Assembly: GCA_005281725.1 (NCBI GenBank)
Contig: SSBO01000012.1
Coordinates: 22,164,733 to 22,180,901 of the forward strand
Source: Wuchereria bancrofti
Taxonomy: Eukaryota; Nematoda; Chromadorea; Rhabditida; Onchocercidae
DNA length: 16,169 nt
Direction of reading: 5' to 3'
Positions 8,326 through 16,169 of the stretch are shown one piece after another; position 1 is the stretch's first letter; every line of letters begins with the position of its first letter. The translations under genes and the position numbers were made by a program. A model generated the notes under the pieces. It searched no databases. It was not told the origin of the DNA and worked only from the letters and a program-made list of their open reading frames with translations.

Positions 8326-8990
8326 ATAAAACTTGTACGATTTAAGTTAATGCTGTGAGTAATCCCCCAAATAGCTTAATTAGTTACTGAGTGAACAAAA
8401 TTTTTATAAAATTTGAGTTTAAAAATTAATTTCATTGAAGATACTAATTTAGATAAAATTTTAATTTTTTTTTTAATGAAAGATAAAAATTAGCAGCAAA
8501 TTATTTGGTCCAAAATATTATTAGAATAGTAAAATTCAAAATATATGTTAGGATTGAATTCAAATTAAATTCAAAAAGAATGAATTAAAATTTTTAAAAG
8601 AATATGTTCAAGACGGAAAGAAAATGTATATTCTTTTTGATGACATGCCACCTTTCAAGATTTTTTCAAAATAATTATTTAAATTTAATTTTACATAATT
8701 ATTATCAAATTTAAGTATTATTTGTCGTTTAGTATTAATCACTTTAGCACTTTAATCATCACTTCAGCTGTTCAGATTCAATTCAATACTTACTATATAA
8801 TGATAAAAAAGAAAAAATCTTAAATTTATTAGGAGTAAACGATTGTATTAGATTGTTTTTTCAATGTTTAGAGGACATTAAAATGAGTGGTTTTTTTGCT
8901 GATACGAACCAATACTCTAAATGTTGTCATCGTAACAAACTCAAATTGTAACAAATAAAAAAGAAATATAACCTTTTCATTCCAAATTAC

Positions 8991-9092
8991 CTGTTCTAAT
9001 ACTCGAGAATCACTGTCTTCAATTGGATAGCTTCTGGCGTAATTGATGATATCAACACAAGTTAATCCAATAATAAGGATTTGTTTATCCAT
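8991..9092 (-). CDS. first exon of a ketohexokinase-like (PfkB) sugar kinase
   Basis: ATG at 9092-9090 opens 34 codons ending in CAG|GTAATT, phase 0. The peptide reads MDKQILIIGLTCVDIINYAR, then SYPIEDSDSRVLEQ. It matches the N-terminus of ketohexokinase as I know it: a K-Q-I-L start, a beta strand with Gly, the D-x-I sugar-site aspartate (Asp14) and a Y-P-x-E-D-S-x-x-R segment. PfkB-family kinases phosphorylate sugars with ATP in the cytosol; ketohexokinase makes fructose 1-phosphate. In known proteins a Gly-Gly-Asn-x-x-Asn segment follows within about 10 residues, so the next exon should encode it. It was not found in the 2.6 kb downstream, so this is either an exon before a long intron or an isolated fragment. 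Reading on unspliced gives 40 unrelated residues and a stop. Confidence 0.7.
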
Positions 9093-10055
9093 AAGATTTC
9101 ACACAAAGGAATCAGTTTGATAAACAAAGAAAAAAAAACAACATCTAACAGGAAAAATTTAATATTTTATAAATTAAATTCCAAAAACCTTTCGTAATCG
9201 TTGTTTTCTTCATCGCCAGGAAATCAGCATCAAAAATAATTTTTGAAAAGTAAATTTTTCATCGAATAAAAACTCCCAGCAATACCTAATGTGAAAACGG
9301 TTGCATCCCAATATTAGCTCTTTTTTCCTTTTTTTTTAAATGAAAATTCAAATTTAATATCAATTTAAAAAACAATTATCACCAATCAATTATCATTAAC
9401 TATTAGTTTTCCTACATATCATTTCTTTTTCATTTATTATTATTTTATTATCACTTATTATCATCTTTTTTATGTCATAAAAAGTTTGAGAAATAATTTC
9501 TAAACAAACTACAAAAAACTTTTAATACAAATTTTTTCCGCTTCTAAGCATCAGTTTGATATTAATTTGCCTAAATTAATTTGAATATAATTTAAAAAAT
9601 ATAACATATTTTGTGTTTTAACTGATAATAAATTGGCTGCTGATAAGGGCACACTTATGTTTTTTTTAAGAAAATTTTGTAAGAAATTGTAAATTTTTGC
9701 AAAAAGCATATTTGCATAATTTTCTTCAATGCTTAAATTTTCAATGAATAATTAAAAAATGATAAATGTTGAGAAATTGAAATATTTATTAATTAATATT
9801 CGACAACTTTCAAATAGTTTTATTTACAATAATAATGAAAAAATCAAATATATAAAATGAAAAGAAAGAATCTAATATTTCACTGTGAACATGTAATATT
9901 TCAATGTTTCAATTAATTTAATGCTACTTATCAATTGAGAAATTCAAAATTCTTTGTTAATTAAGCAGACAATCGGTTTCAAAAAGAAAATTACTCATAG
10001 TGAAATAATAGATTCAAATAAAAATACAACAAATAATTTTAATTAGAATGAAAGG
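9093..10055. other. AT-rich spacer upstream of the kinase exon
   Basis: No convincing gene. A minus-strand mini-ORF of 22 codons (9213-9145, start MKKTTITKGFWNL) lies 52 bases before the kinase ATG and would be an upstream ORF if transcribed. A donor-like AAAG|GTTTTT falls inside it (exon side at 9189), and the minus strand is open in several frames between about 9190 and 9330. No acceptor and frame could be paired with these. Confidence 0.35.
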
Positions 10056-10453
10056 AAAAAAAAACGAAGCATAAGTTAAATTTTTACAGCAAAATAGAAT
10101 ATTTAAATGTAAGCCTGAAATTAAATTATTAATAAGATATTACATTAAATATGCTACTAGATTTATGTAAGATAAATAAAATAGATCCAATTCTCAATGA
10201 AAAATTTAACTTTTCATTTAAAATATACATGCATAAATGAAATTAGCTTTTCTGCAAATTTTCCCAGAATTAGAATAAGATTAATCAAAACGATGGATGA
10301 CTGTAATTTAATTGCAATAATCAAATACTTATACTTACATTTCCATTTCCATTTTTAATTCTTAATCCTGGAAGTTCCTTCATAATCATAATTTCAGCAT
10401 ATCAATTGCAAAAAACTTTGTTAATGAATACTTTTTTGAGAATTCTTTCAATT
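10056..10453. repeat. dispersed repeat, copy 2 (complete)
   Basis: Same-orientation copy of 1-327, easily aligned by eye along its length. It holds 64 extra bases at 10245-10308, within which a candidate minus-strand terminal exon (10300-10281) lies. Copy 1 lacks exactly this part. Either copy 1 lost it or copy 2 gained it. Confidence 0.9.
10281..10300 (-). CDS. candidate terminal exon (..VIHRFD stop)
   Basis: After the acceptor AATTACAG the minus strand reads TC ATC CAT CGT TTT GAT TAA. The G left over from the exon at 10603-10530 completes GTC, giving Val-Ile-His-Arg-Phe-Asp and a stop. Phase agreement and a good acceptor support it, but the exon is only 20 bases. Confidence 0.35.
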
Positions 10454-10529
10454 ATAAATTAGTATAAATTTTTTTAAAGTATATAATTAGCTAAACAGCT
10501 GATTTTTTTTGAGTAATTTGAATTGTTAC

Positions 10530-10603
10530 CAAATTGTTTCGAATCTACTGGACGTGCTCCTTCGTCTAAATGTTCCGATGATGGTGCATCTTTTGGTGAT
10601 AAT
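10530..10603 (-). CDS. internal exon of an unrecognised gene (acidic, Ser/Pro-rich)
   Basis: Between acceptor TTGCATAG and donor G|GTAACA the minus strand encodes LSPKDAPSSEHLDEGARPVD followed by SKQF, with one base needed at entry and one left at exit. The mix of Asp, Glu, Pro, Ser and Arg codons is unlike the surrounding AT-rich DNA, which makes it one of the better exon candidates here. It probably lies near the C-terminus, since the next compatible exon stops. No family recognised. Confidence 0.5.
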
Positions 10604-10746
10604 CTATGCAAATGATTTCAAATTATTCATTAAAACAAAAAATTTTTTTCCATCCACTTATTTCTAGGCTATTTCTGCTTGACCATTACTTATTTATTAA
10701 TTTTTTTTTTTTTTTTTGAAAAATTTATTTTCAACAGTTTTCTTAC

Positions 10747-10806
10747 CGTAATTGTCACAATATTTGCACGATATTCTTTTGAATTAATTTACAATTCTTC
10801 CTTCCT
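10747..10806 (-). pseudogene. possible exon with an in-frame stop
   Basis: The stretch lies between an acceptor GATAAG behind a long T-rich run and the donor ACG|GTAAGA. The best-looking frame reads RKEEL, a TAA stop, then INSKEYRANIVTIT up to the donor. Another frame, entered after GATAAGAG, reads RKNCKLIQKNIVQIL and stops. Neither joins both neighbours in phase, so this may be a decayed exon or the true end of a gene. Confidence 0.25.
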
Positions 10807-10890
10807 CTTATCAAAAAAAATGAAAAAAAAAAACATTAAATTTAGAATGCATCAATACTTAATAAGTTAGCCTATCTATTTCTAACTTAC

Positions 10891-10948
10891 TCGTACTTCC
10901 AGCAAAAATCGGATGATTGTAATGTAGAATCTGATGCCATTGTAGCCA
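10891..10948 (-). CDS. candidate internal exon (..WLQWHQILHYNHPIFAGST..)
   Basis: Acceptor ATATCAG and a perfect donor (CGA|GTAAGT) bound 58 bases that are open in all three frames. The frame compatible with the 26-base exon before it (phase 0) reads WLQWHQILHYNHPIFAGST. The alternative frame contains an ATG at 10940 and reads MASDSTLQSSDFCWKYE. Both look protein-like, so the splice sites are firmer than the product. Confidence 0.45.
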
Positions 10949-11160
10949 CTGATATATTATTTCAAATAAATTTTGACAAATTAGCTTTCTAAGAAATGGC
11001 TTAAAATATGTAATAAAATAGGATGAACTCTGAATTCTTTAATGATATCAAATTAATTGAATTTAACTAAACCAAAGCAAGTGAGAAATAACTGATTGTT
11101 TTTTTTTTTTGATAAAAAAATATTCCGAGTACTTTGAAGAACAACTAGGGCTTATATTAC

Positions 11161-11186
11161 CTGTACTACTCCTAAGGTAATTTCAA
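11161..11186 (-). CDS. candidate micro-exon (EITLGVVQ)
   Basis: The acceptor CCTTCTAG and donor CAG|GTAATA enclose 26 bases. Only one frame is open, encoding EITLGVVQ with one base needed at entry and phase 0 at exit. It joins the 10948-10891 exon in phase. The short length keeps confidence low. Confidence 0.3.
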
Positions 11187-11334
11187 CTAGAAGGATAGAA
11201 TTAAAAATTAAAAGCAATCAACAAGCAACCGACTGCATGCAATAAATTATAGAAAAATGTAGCAAAATCATTTAATTTATAACGCAAAATAAATTTTCAC
11301 CTGTAATAACTGTGCTATTATTGATTATGCTTAC

Positions 11335-11495
11335 TTCCCATCAATCCATTTCAAATTTATCATATCACCTTCAAAATTGCGCCTAATTTTTGAATATTCA
11401 TATTCAATTTGTGAAATATAAAAAGCAACACTTACAGATATACCTGTTGTAGAAATCGTTCTAATTAGTTTGAAATTTTGCTTGACGCCATATTT
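11335..11495 (-). CDS. exon resembling a nematode cuticle-collagen N-terminus, possibly broken
   Basis: The minus strand is open from about 11495 to a donor GGGAA|GTAAGC at 11335. It reads ..KLIRTISTTGISVSVAFYIS, then QIEYEYSKIRRNFEGDMIN and LKWIDG. A short hydrophobic segment followed by an E/Y/R-rich helix and a Trp resembles the cuticle-collagen N-terminal domain (small membrane anchor, helix, Trp). No Gly-x-Y repeats follow in the window. A plausible start, ATG at 11499 (MKIWRQAKFQTN, then stop), is in another frame and overlaps this one, so a one-base indel may separate them. An alternative donor, GAAG|GTGATA at 11369, would join the micro-exon at 11186 in phase through a Val codon. Confidence 0.4.
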
Positions 11496-11499
11496 TCAT

Positions 11500-11711
11500 C
11501 GGATATCACTTTTCCCCCATAACGGTAAAATACTTTAGACAATTATGACAGAAAATATTATGATAAAACGATAAGTGATACGATTTACTCTTTTTCAATT
11601 CATTAAAATTAAAAAACTAATTTTACTCTTTGACTGGCGCAACAAAGTGATGAATTTTCCAACATCATTTTTCACAAATTGAGCAACAAAGTTTATAAAA
11701 ATATGCATTTC
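11500..11711. other. AT-rich spacer, no feature seen
   Basis: This short stretch lies between the collagen-like exon and the start of the 614 bp duplicated segment. No splice-bounded open frame or repeat was recognised. Confidence 0.4.
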
Positions 11712-12325
11712 ATCAGCATTATGTCAGCTATGCCAATATTCTCGACAAAATATTACCTTGAAACGTTGAAATTACGGAAACGAAATTGCTACCAGCTTAT
11801 TACACCTACAAAAACCAACTAATAAATACATTGAAAACGATTGAAATCAACCAGTCACTTTTTACAATTTAAGCAATGAACTTCACGAAAACATTGTTTA
11901 AATTAAAAAGAAAACAAATAAGATATTAATTACTTACCCTAAAATTATAAACAGAAATTACTAACCTTTTTGACATTATCGAATATGATCTTTCATCATC
12001 TCATTAATATCGGTTTCTTAATCATGCAAATATGATGTAAATATTACCTTCAAATACTTCTCAAACGATAAAACGACAAACAAGTGACATCACTTAATCG
12101 TGTTTTGCTTTTCAATACAAAAATGAATTTCACCAACTGATCAATGCACAACGGTGATTAAATATTCAATTCCTATTATTTCACTATATCATAACAAAAC
12201 AAAATATAATATATAATATAGAATGATACAAAATAAAAACAATATAATATATAATAATAGGATATTAATCATAATATAAAATATAATAGAATTTGGTACC
12301 ATAATATAATTATATGAATAATAGT
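11712..12325. repeat. segmental duplication, copy 1 (614 bp)
   Basis: It recurs in direct orientation at 15341-15897 with scattered substitutions and small indels. Both begin ATCAGCATTATGTCAGCTAT and run into the same AT-rich DNA after TATTCAATTCC. Copy 1 has about 70 extra bases near 12090-12160. On the minus strand it holds donor-like AAG|GTAATA sites and short frames such as QFRFRNFNVS that are only partly conserved in copy 2, so it may include a decayed gene piece. Confidence 0.9.
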
Positions 12326-12552
12326 AATAATAATAATATAAATAGTATAGTAAATAATACAAAGTAATACAATAATATAATATATAATAAAATAATAAAA
12401 TGATATAATATAATAGAATATAATAATAGAAAATATATTACAACATGATGCTATATTATTATATAAAAAAATGTAAGAATAATATGNATAATAATAATAA
12501 TGGCTATAATAATAATATTAATAATAGTAATAATAATAATAACAATAATAAT
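12326..12552. repeat. AT-rich degenerate repeat and (AAT)n run
   Basis: TAATA/ATAATA-type DNA passes into trinucleotide AAT, AAC and ATA runs near 12490. One unresolved base (N) is at 12487. Part of 12340-12430 resembles 13525-13600 inside the 1301 bp unit, suggesting an older round of duplication. Confidence 0.8.
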
Positions 12553-13853
12553 ATAATAATAACAATAATGATAATAATAATAATAGTGATAATAATTATA
12601 ATAATAACAATAGTAGCAATAATAATATTAATAATAATAATAATAATGGTAATAATAATAACAATAATGATAATAATAATAGTAATAACAATAACAGTAA
12701 TAATGATAATAATAACAATAACAATAATAATAATAACAGAATACAATATAATAACTGGTGTTAGATAATAAAATAACATAATAGTAGAATAATACAAGAA
12801 TGATAACATAATATAAAATATAAATATATAATATAATATGATGTAATATAAATCATTATAAAATATTAAAATAATATAATATGTGATAATAATATGATAT
12901 GGTATTTATATATTGTAATAGTATATGATATAACATAATATAAAATAATCCATAACAATAATATAATAATAAATAATATAATAATATGATAAAATAATAC
13001 AACGCAACATAATAATATAACAAAATTTTATATAATAATATATAATACAATATAACAACAATAATATAATCTCTAGCATAATAATATATCCAATATAACA
13101 CAATATAATAAATATGATATAATAATAATATTTATATAATATAATAACATAATATGTAAAATAATAACAATAATAATTATTTAATACAACAGTATTACAC
13201 AATGTAATAATTATATAACATGAATATCTTAGTGCAATACAATATAATAATAAAAAACATATAATAATTATATAATATAATTATAATAATTTTACATAAT
13301 AACACAATATTAATATAGTAATACAACTATAATGTATAACACAGTACATAATATAATTAAATATAATAATATAATATTAACAACATAATAGAATATAAAT
13401 AATAAAAAATAGTAAAATATATAACATATATACGGCATTATAGTGTAATATATATAATATAGTAATGATAATTGATATAAGATGATATGACTATAGCATG
13501 ATATATAATATAATACAATAATATAATATTATAGTAAATAATATAAAGTAATACAATAATGTAATAGAATATGATAATATAAAATATAATACAATATGAT
13601 ACTACAGTATTATTATGTAAATTACAACATATAATATACAATAATAATATACAAATAAAATATAATATAATAATAATATAATATATAATACAATATAATA
13701 TATGACATGATGTGTGGTACTATAGAATACAATGTAATGAATATGATAATAGGATAATAATATTTATATAACAATAGTATATAATATTATAATAATTATG
13801 TAGTAGAATAAGTAATATTATATAATAAATCAATAAAACAATTGTAAAATAAC
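12553..13853. repeat. 1301 bp tandem unit, copy 1
   Basis: The unit is built of ATAATA, TAATATAA and AAT/AAC runs with almost no G or C. It starts with a trinucleotide section (to ~12740), then more irregular TAATA sequence. Matching sequences in copy 2 are displaced by exactly 1301 bases, and predicted peptides inside both copies are identical. No coding sense is evident. Confidence 0.93.
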
Positions 13854-15154
13854 ATAATAATAACAATAATGATAATAATAATAATAGTGATAATAATTAT
13901 AATAATAACAATAGTAGCAATAATAATATTAATAATAATAATAATAATGGTAATAATAATAACAATAATGATAATAATAATAGTAATAACAATAACAGTA
14001 ATAATGATAATAATAACAATAACAATAATAATAATAACAGAATACAATATAATAACTGGTGTTAGATAATAAAATAACATAATAGTAGAATAATACAAGA
14101 ATGATAACATAATATAAAATATAAATATATAATATAATATGATGTAATATAAATCATTATAAAATATTAAAATAATATAATATGTGATAATAATATGATA
14201 TGGTATTTATATATTGTAATAGTATATGATATAACATAATATAAAATAATCCATAACAATAATATAATAATAAATAATATAATAATATGATAAAATAATA
14301 CAACGCAACATAATAATATAACAAAATTTTATATAATAATATATAATACAATATAACAACAATAATATAATCTCTAGCATAATAATATATCCAATATAAC
14401 ACAATATAATAAATATGATATAATAATAATATTTATATAATATAATAACATAATATGTAAAATAATAACAATAATAATTATTTAATACAACAGTATTACA
14501 CAATGTAATAATTATATAACATGAATATCTTAGTGCAATACAATATAATAATAAAAAACATATAATAATTATATAATATAATTATAATAATTTTACATAA
14601 TAACACAATATTAATATAGTAATACAACTATAATGTATAACACAGTACATAATATAATTAAATATAATAATATAATATTAACAACATAATAGAATATAAA
14701 TAATAAAAAATAGTAAAATATATAACATATATACGGCATTATAGTGTAATATATATAATATAGTAATGATAATTGATATAAGATGATATGACTATAGCAT
14801 GATATATAATATAATACAATAATATAATATTATAGTAAATAATATAAAGTAATACAATAATGTAATAGAATATGATAATATAAAATATAATACAATATGA
14901 TACTACAGTATTATTATGTAAATTACAACATATAATATACAATAATAATATACAAATAAAATATAATATAATAATAATATAATATATAATACAATATAAT
15001 ATATGACATGATGTGTGGTACTATAGAATACAATGTAATGAATATGATAATAGGATAATAATATTTATATAACAATAGTATATAATATTATAATAATTAT
15101 GTAGTAGAATAAGTAATATTATATAATAAATCAATAAAACAATTGTAAAATAAC
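13854..15154. repeat. 1301 bp tandem unit, copy 2
   Basis: This is a direct, apparently identical or nearly identical copy of 12553-13853. About ten bases of a third copy (AACATAATAATAA) follow before the sequence diverges. Identity this high implies a very recent duplication or an assembly duplication. Confidence 0.93.
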
Positions 15155-15340
15155 ATAATAATAAGAATGATAATATAATACAACATGTATTATATATTTG
15201 TATAATATAATGTATTATAATATAATGTATTATATAACATTAATAAAGTATAATATAATAATAATATATTAGTAATAATAGTAGTAATAAGAATAATAAA
15301 AATAATGGTGAAAATAATAAAAATAATAATAACAGTAATA
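15155..15340. repeat. AT-rich degenerate repeat after the tandem units
   Basis: TAATATAATG-type and AAT/AAG trinucleotide DNA bridges the end of the second 1301 bp unit and the second segmental copy. No gene seen. Confidence 0.7.
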
Positions 15341-15897
15341 ATCAGCATTATGTCAGCTATGCCAACATACGCAACAAAATATCATGAAATACTGAAATTA
15401 TGAAAACGAAATCGCTACCAACTTATTACACCTACAAGAAATCAATTAATAAATACATTGAAAACGATTGAAATCATCCAGTCACTCTTTATAATTTAAG
15501 CAATAAACATCACGAAAATATTATTTAAATTAAAAGAGAACAAAAAAACATTAATTCCTTATCCTGAAATTATAAACAGAAATTACTAACCTTCTTTACA
15601 TTATGCCTTCATCGAATATGATCCTTCTTCATCTCATTAATATCGGTTTCTTAATCATGCAAATATGATGCAAATATTACCTTCAAATACTTCTCAAACG
15701 AAAAACGACAAACAAGTGACTGATTTAAATATTCAATTCCCATTATTTCATTATATCATAACAAAACAAATGTAATATATAATATAAAATGATACAAAAT
15801 AAAAACAATATAATATATAATAATAGGATGTTAATCATTATATAAAATATAATAGAATTTAATACTATAATATAATTATATAAATAATAGTAACAAT
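15341..15897. repeat. segmental duplication, copy 2 (557 bp)
   Basis: Diverged direct copy of 11712-12325, shorter mainly because ~70 bases near its 3' part are missing (after ACAAACAAGTGACT). Single-base indels shift all minus-strand frames relative to copy 1, so the pair is not evolving as a protein-coding gene. Confidence 0.9.
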
Positions 15898-16138
15898 ATA
15901 ACATAGTAATATTATTATATATAGTATATTATATAATACAGTAATATTATTACATATATTATTGTATAAACAATAATAACATAATATATAATACAATAAT
16001 ATTAATATACAATAATATCTAATATGCAATACAATGTAATAATATAATATATAATATAATAATATATAATTATACTGTATAATAAATATGACAATACAAT
16101 AATAATTATATAATAATATATAATACAATAACATACCA

Positions 16139-16169
<31 letters not shown>
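15898..16169. repeat. AT-rich degenerate repeat ending in (AAT)n
   Basis: TAATATAA-type DNA like that in the 1301 bp units continues to the window edge. The last ~29 bases are pure TAA/AAT trinucleotides. The order (segmental copy, then AT repeat) mirrors that after 12325, suggesting that the larger period continues beyond the window. Confidence 0.85.

Larger units (their letters stand above)
7251..8990. other. AT-rich stretch without a recognisable gene
   Basis: I found no exon chain here on either strand. It lies between the tail of the plus-strand gene and the first exon of a minus-strand kinase gene, so it would be that kinase's intron 1 if the gene is intact. The sequence expected to follow, encoding the Gly-Gly-Asn-x-x-Asn sugar-binding motif of PfkB kinases, was searched for by eye on the minus strand and not found. 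Confidence 0.5.

Noticed and set aside
9190..9340. Minus-strand exon before the kinase exon (frames such as TVFTLGIAGSFYSMKNLL)
   Set aside because: Several frames are open and protein-like, but no acceptor keeps any of them open and none joins the kinase exon in phase.
10679..10870. 63-codon plus-strand ORF rich in Phe, Ile and Lys
   Set aside because: It reads the complement of T-rich intron DNA and a minus-strand exon candidate. No start context or domain.
11990..12060. Short minus-strand frame ending TDINEMMKDHIR, partly kept in the second segmental copy (TDINEMKKDHIR)
   Set aside because: Too short, lacks a splice partner of credible intron length, and flanking indels break any longer frame between the copies.
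12445..12809. Asn/Ile-rich frame on the plus strand and Ile-rich frame on the minus strand, with copies at 13796-14110
   Set aside because: They translate AAT/ATA trinucleotide repeats and one includes the ambiguous base. No coding character.
12856..13641. Tyr/Leu/Ile-rich minus frames and their copies 1301 bases on, plus a similar one at 15865-16134
   Set aside because: Composition artefacts of TAATA-type DNA. Identity of the copies reflects DNA duplication, not selection.
11712..15897. LTR retrotransposon with 11712-12325 and 15341-15897 as long terminal repeats
   Set aside because: No TG...CA ends, primer-binding site or gag/pol coding between them; the interior is simple AT repeat. A segmental duplication explains it better.

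Overview
The window is very AT-rich nuclear DNA from an invertebrate, most probably a nematode. The evidence is short exons split by AT-rich introns, GT...AG junctions whose 3' sites are mostly TTTCAG or TTTTCAG, A/T-ending codons, and AT-rich tandem repeats. A filarial or related parasitic nematode would fit, but the species cannot be fixed from sequence alone. I see no bacterial features, rRNA, tRNA or transposase. The real genes are broken into exons, so they were rebuilt from splice sites, codon phase and frame.

Positions 1-1430 hold the first copy of a ~330 bp dispersed repeat, then a short unrecognised two-exon plus-strand gene (about 375-690 and 1327-1429). Its N-terminal reading frame is broken at a run of 11 A. 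Positions 1616-6357 hold the main gene, plus strand, 11 exons, predicted 555 residues. Every exon-exon phase matches. It has a signal peptide, about seven N-glycosylation sequons, eight cysteines, a Thr/Ala/Pro-rich tail and a short hydrophobic C-terminus. The body weakly resembles the IgGFc-binding-protein N-terminal domain of secreted nematode proteins. Its last two exons look like a tandem duplication, and one intron is a 43-bp minisatellite whose unit contains the intron's own 5' splice site.

A 34-unit minisatellite (6352-7250) begins at the stop codon of this gene. Positions 7250-8990 are AT-rich with no gene seen. On the minus strand, 9092-8991 is a convincing first exon of a ketohexokinase-like (PfkB) sugar kinase, but no second exon was found downstream. 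Minus-strand exon candidates between 11500 and 10281 belong to one or two further genes, possibly decayed. One resembles the membrane-spanning N-terminus of nematode cuticle collagens. The last piece lies inside the second copy of the ~330 bp repeat.

From about 11.7 kb to the end the window is repeat. A 614 bp segment (11712-12325) recurs diverged at 15341-15897. Between the copies lie two nearly identical 1301 bp tandem units of TAATA-type DNA (12553-13853, 13854-15154), with an ambiguous base nearby at 12487. The long Tyr/Ile/Leu-rich open frames there are composition artefacts.
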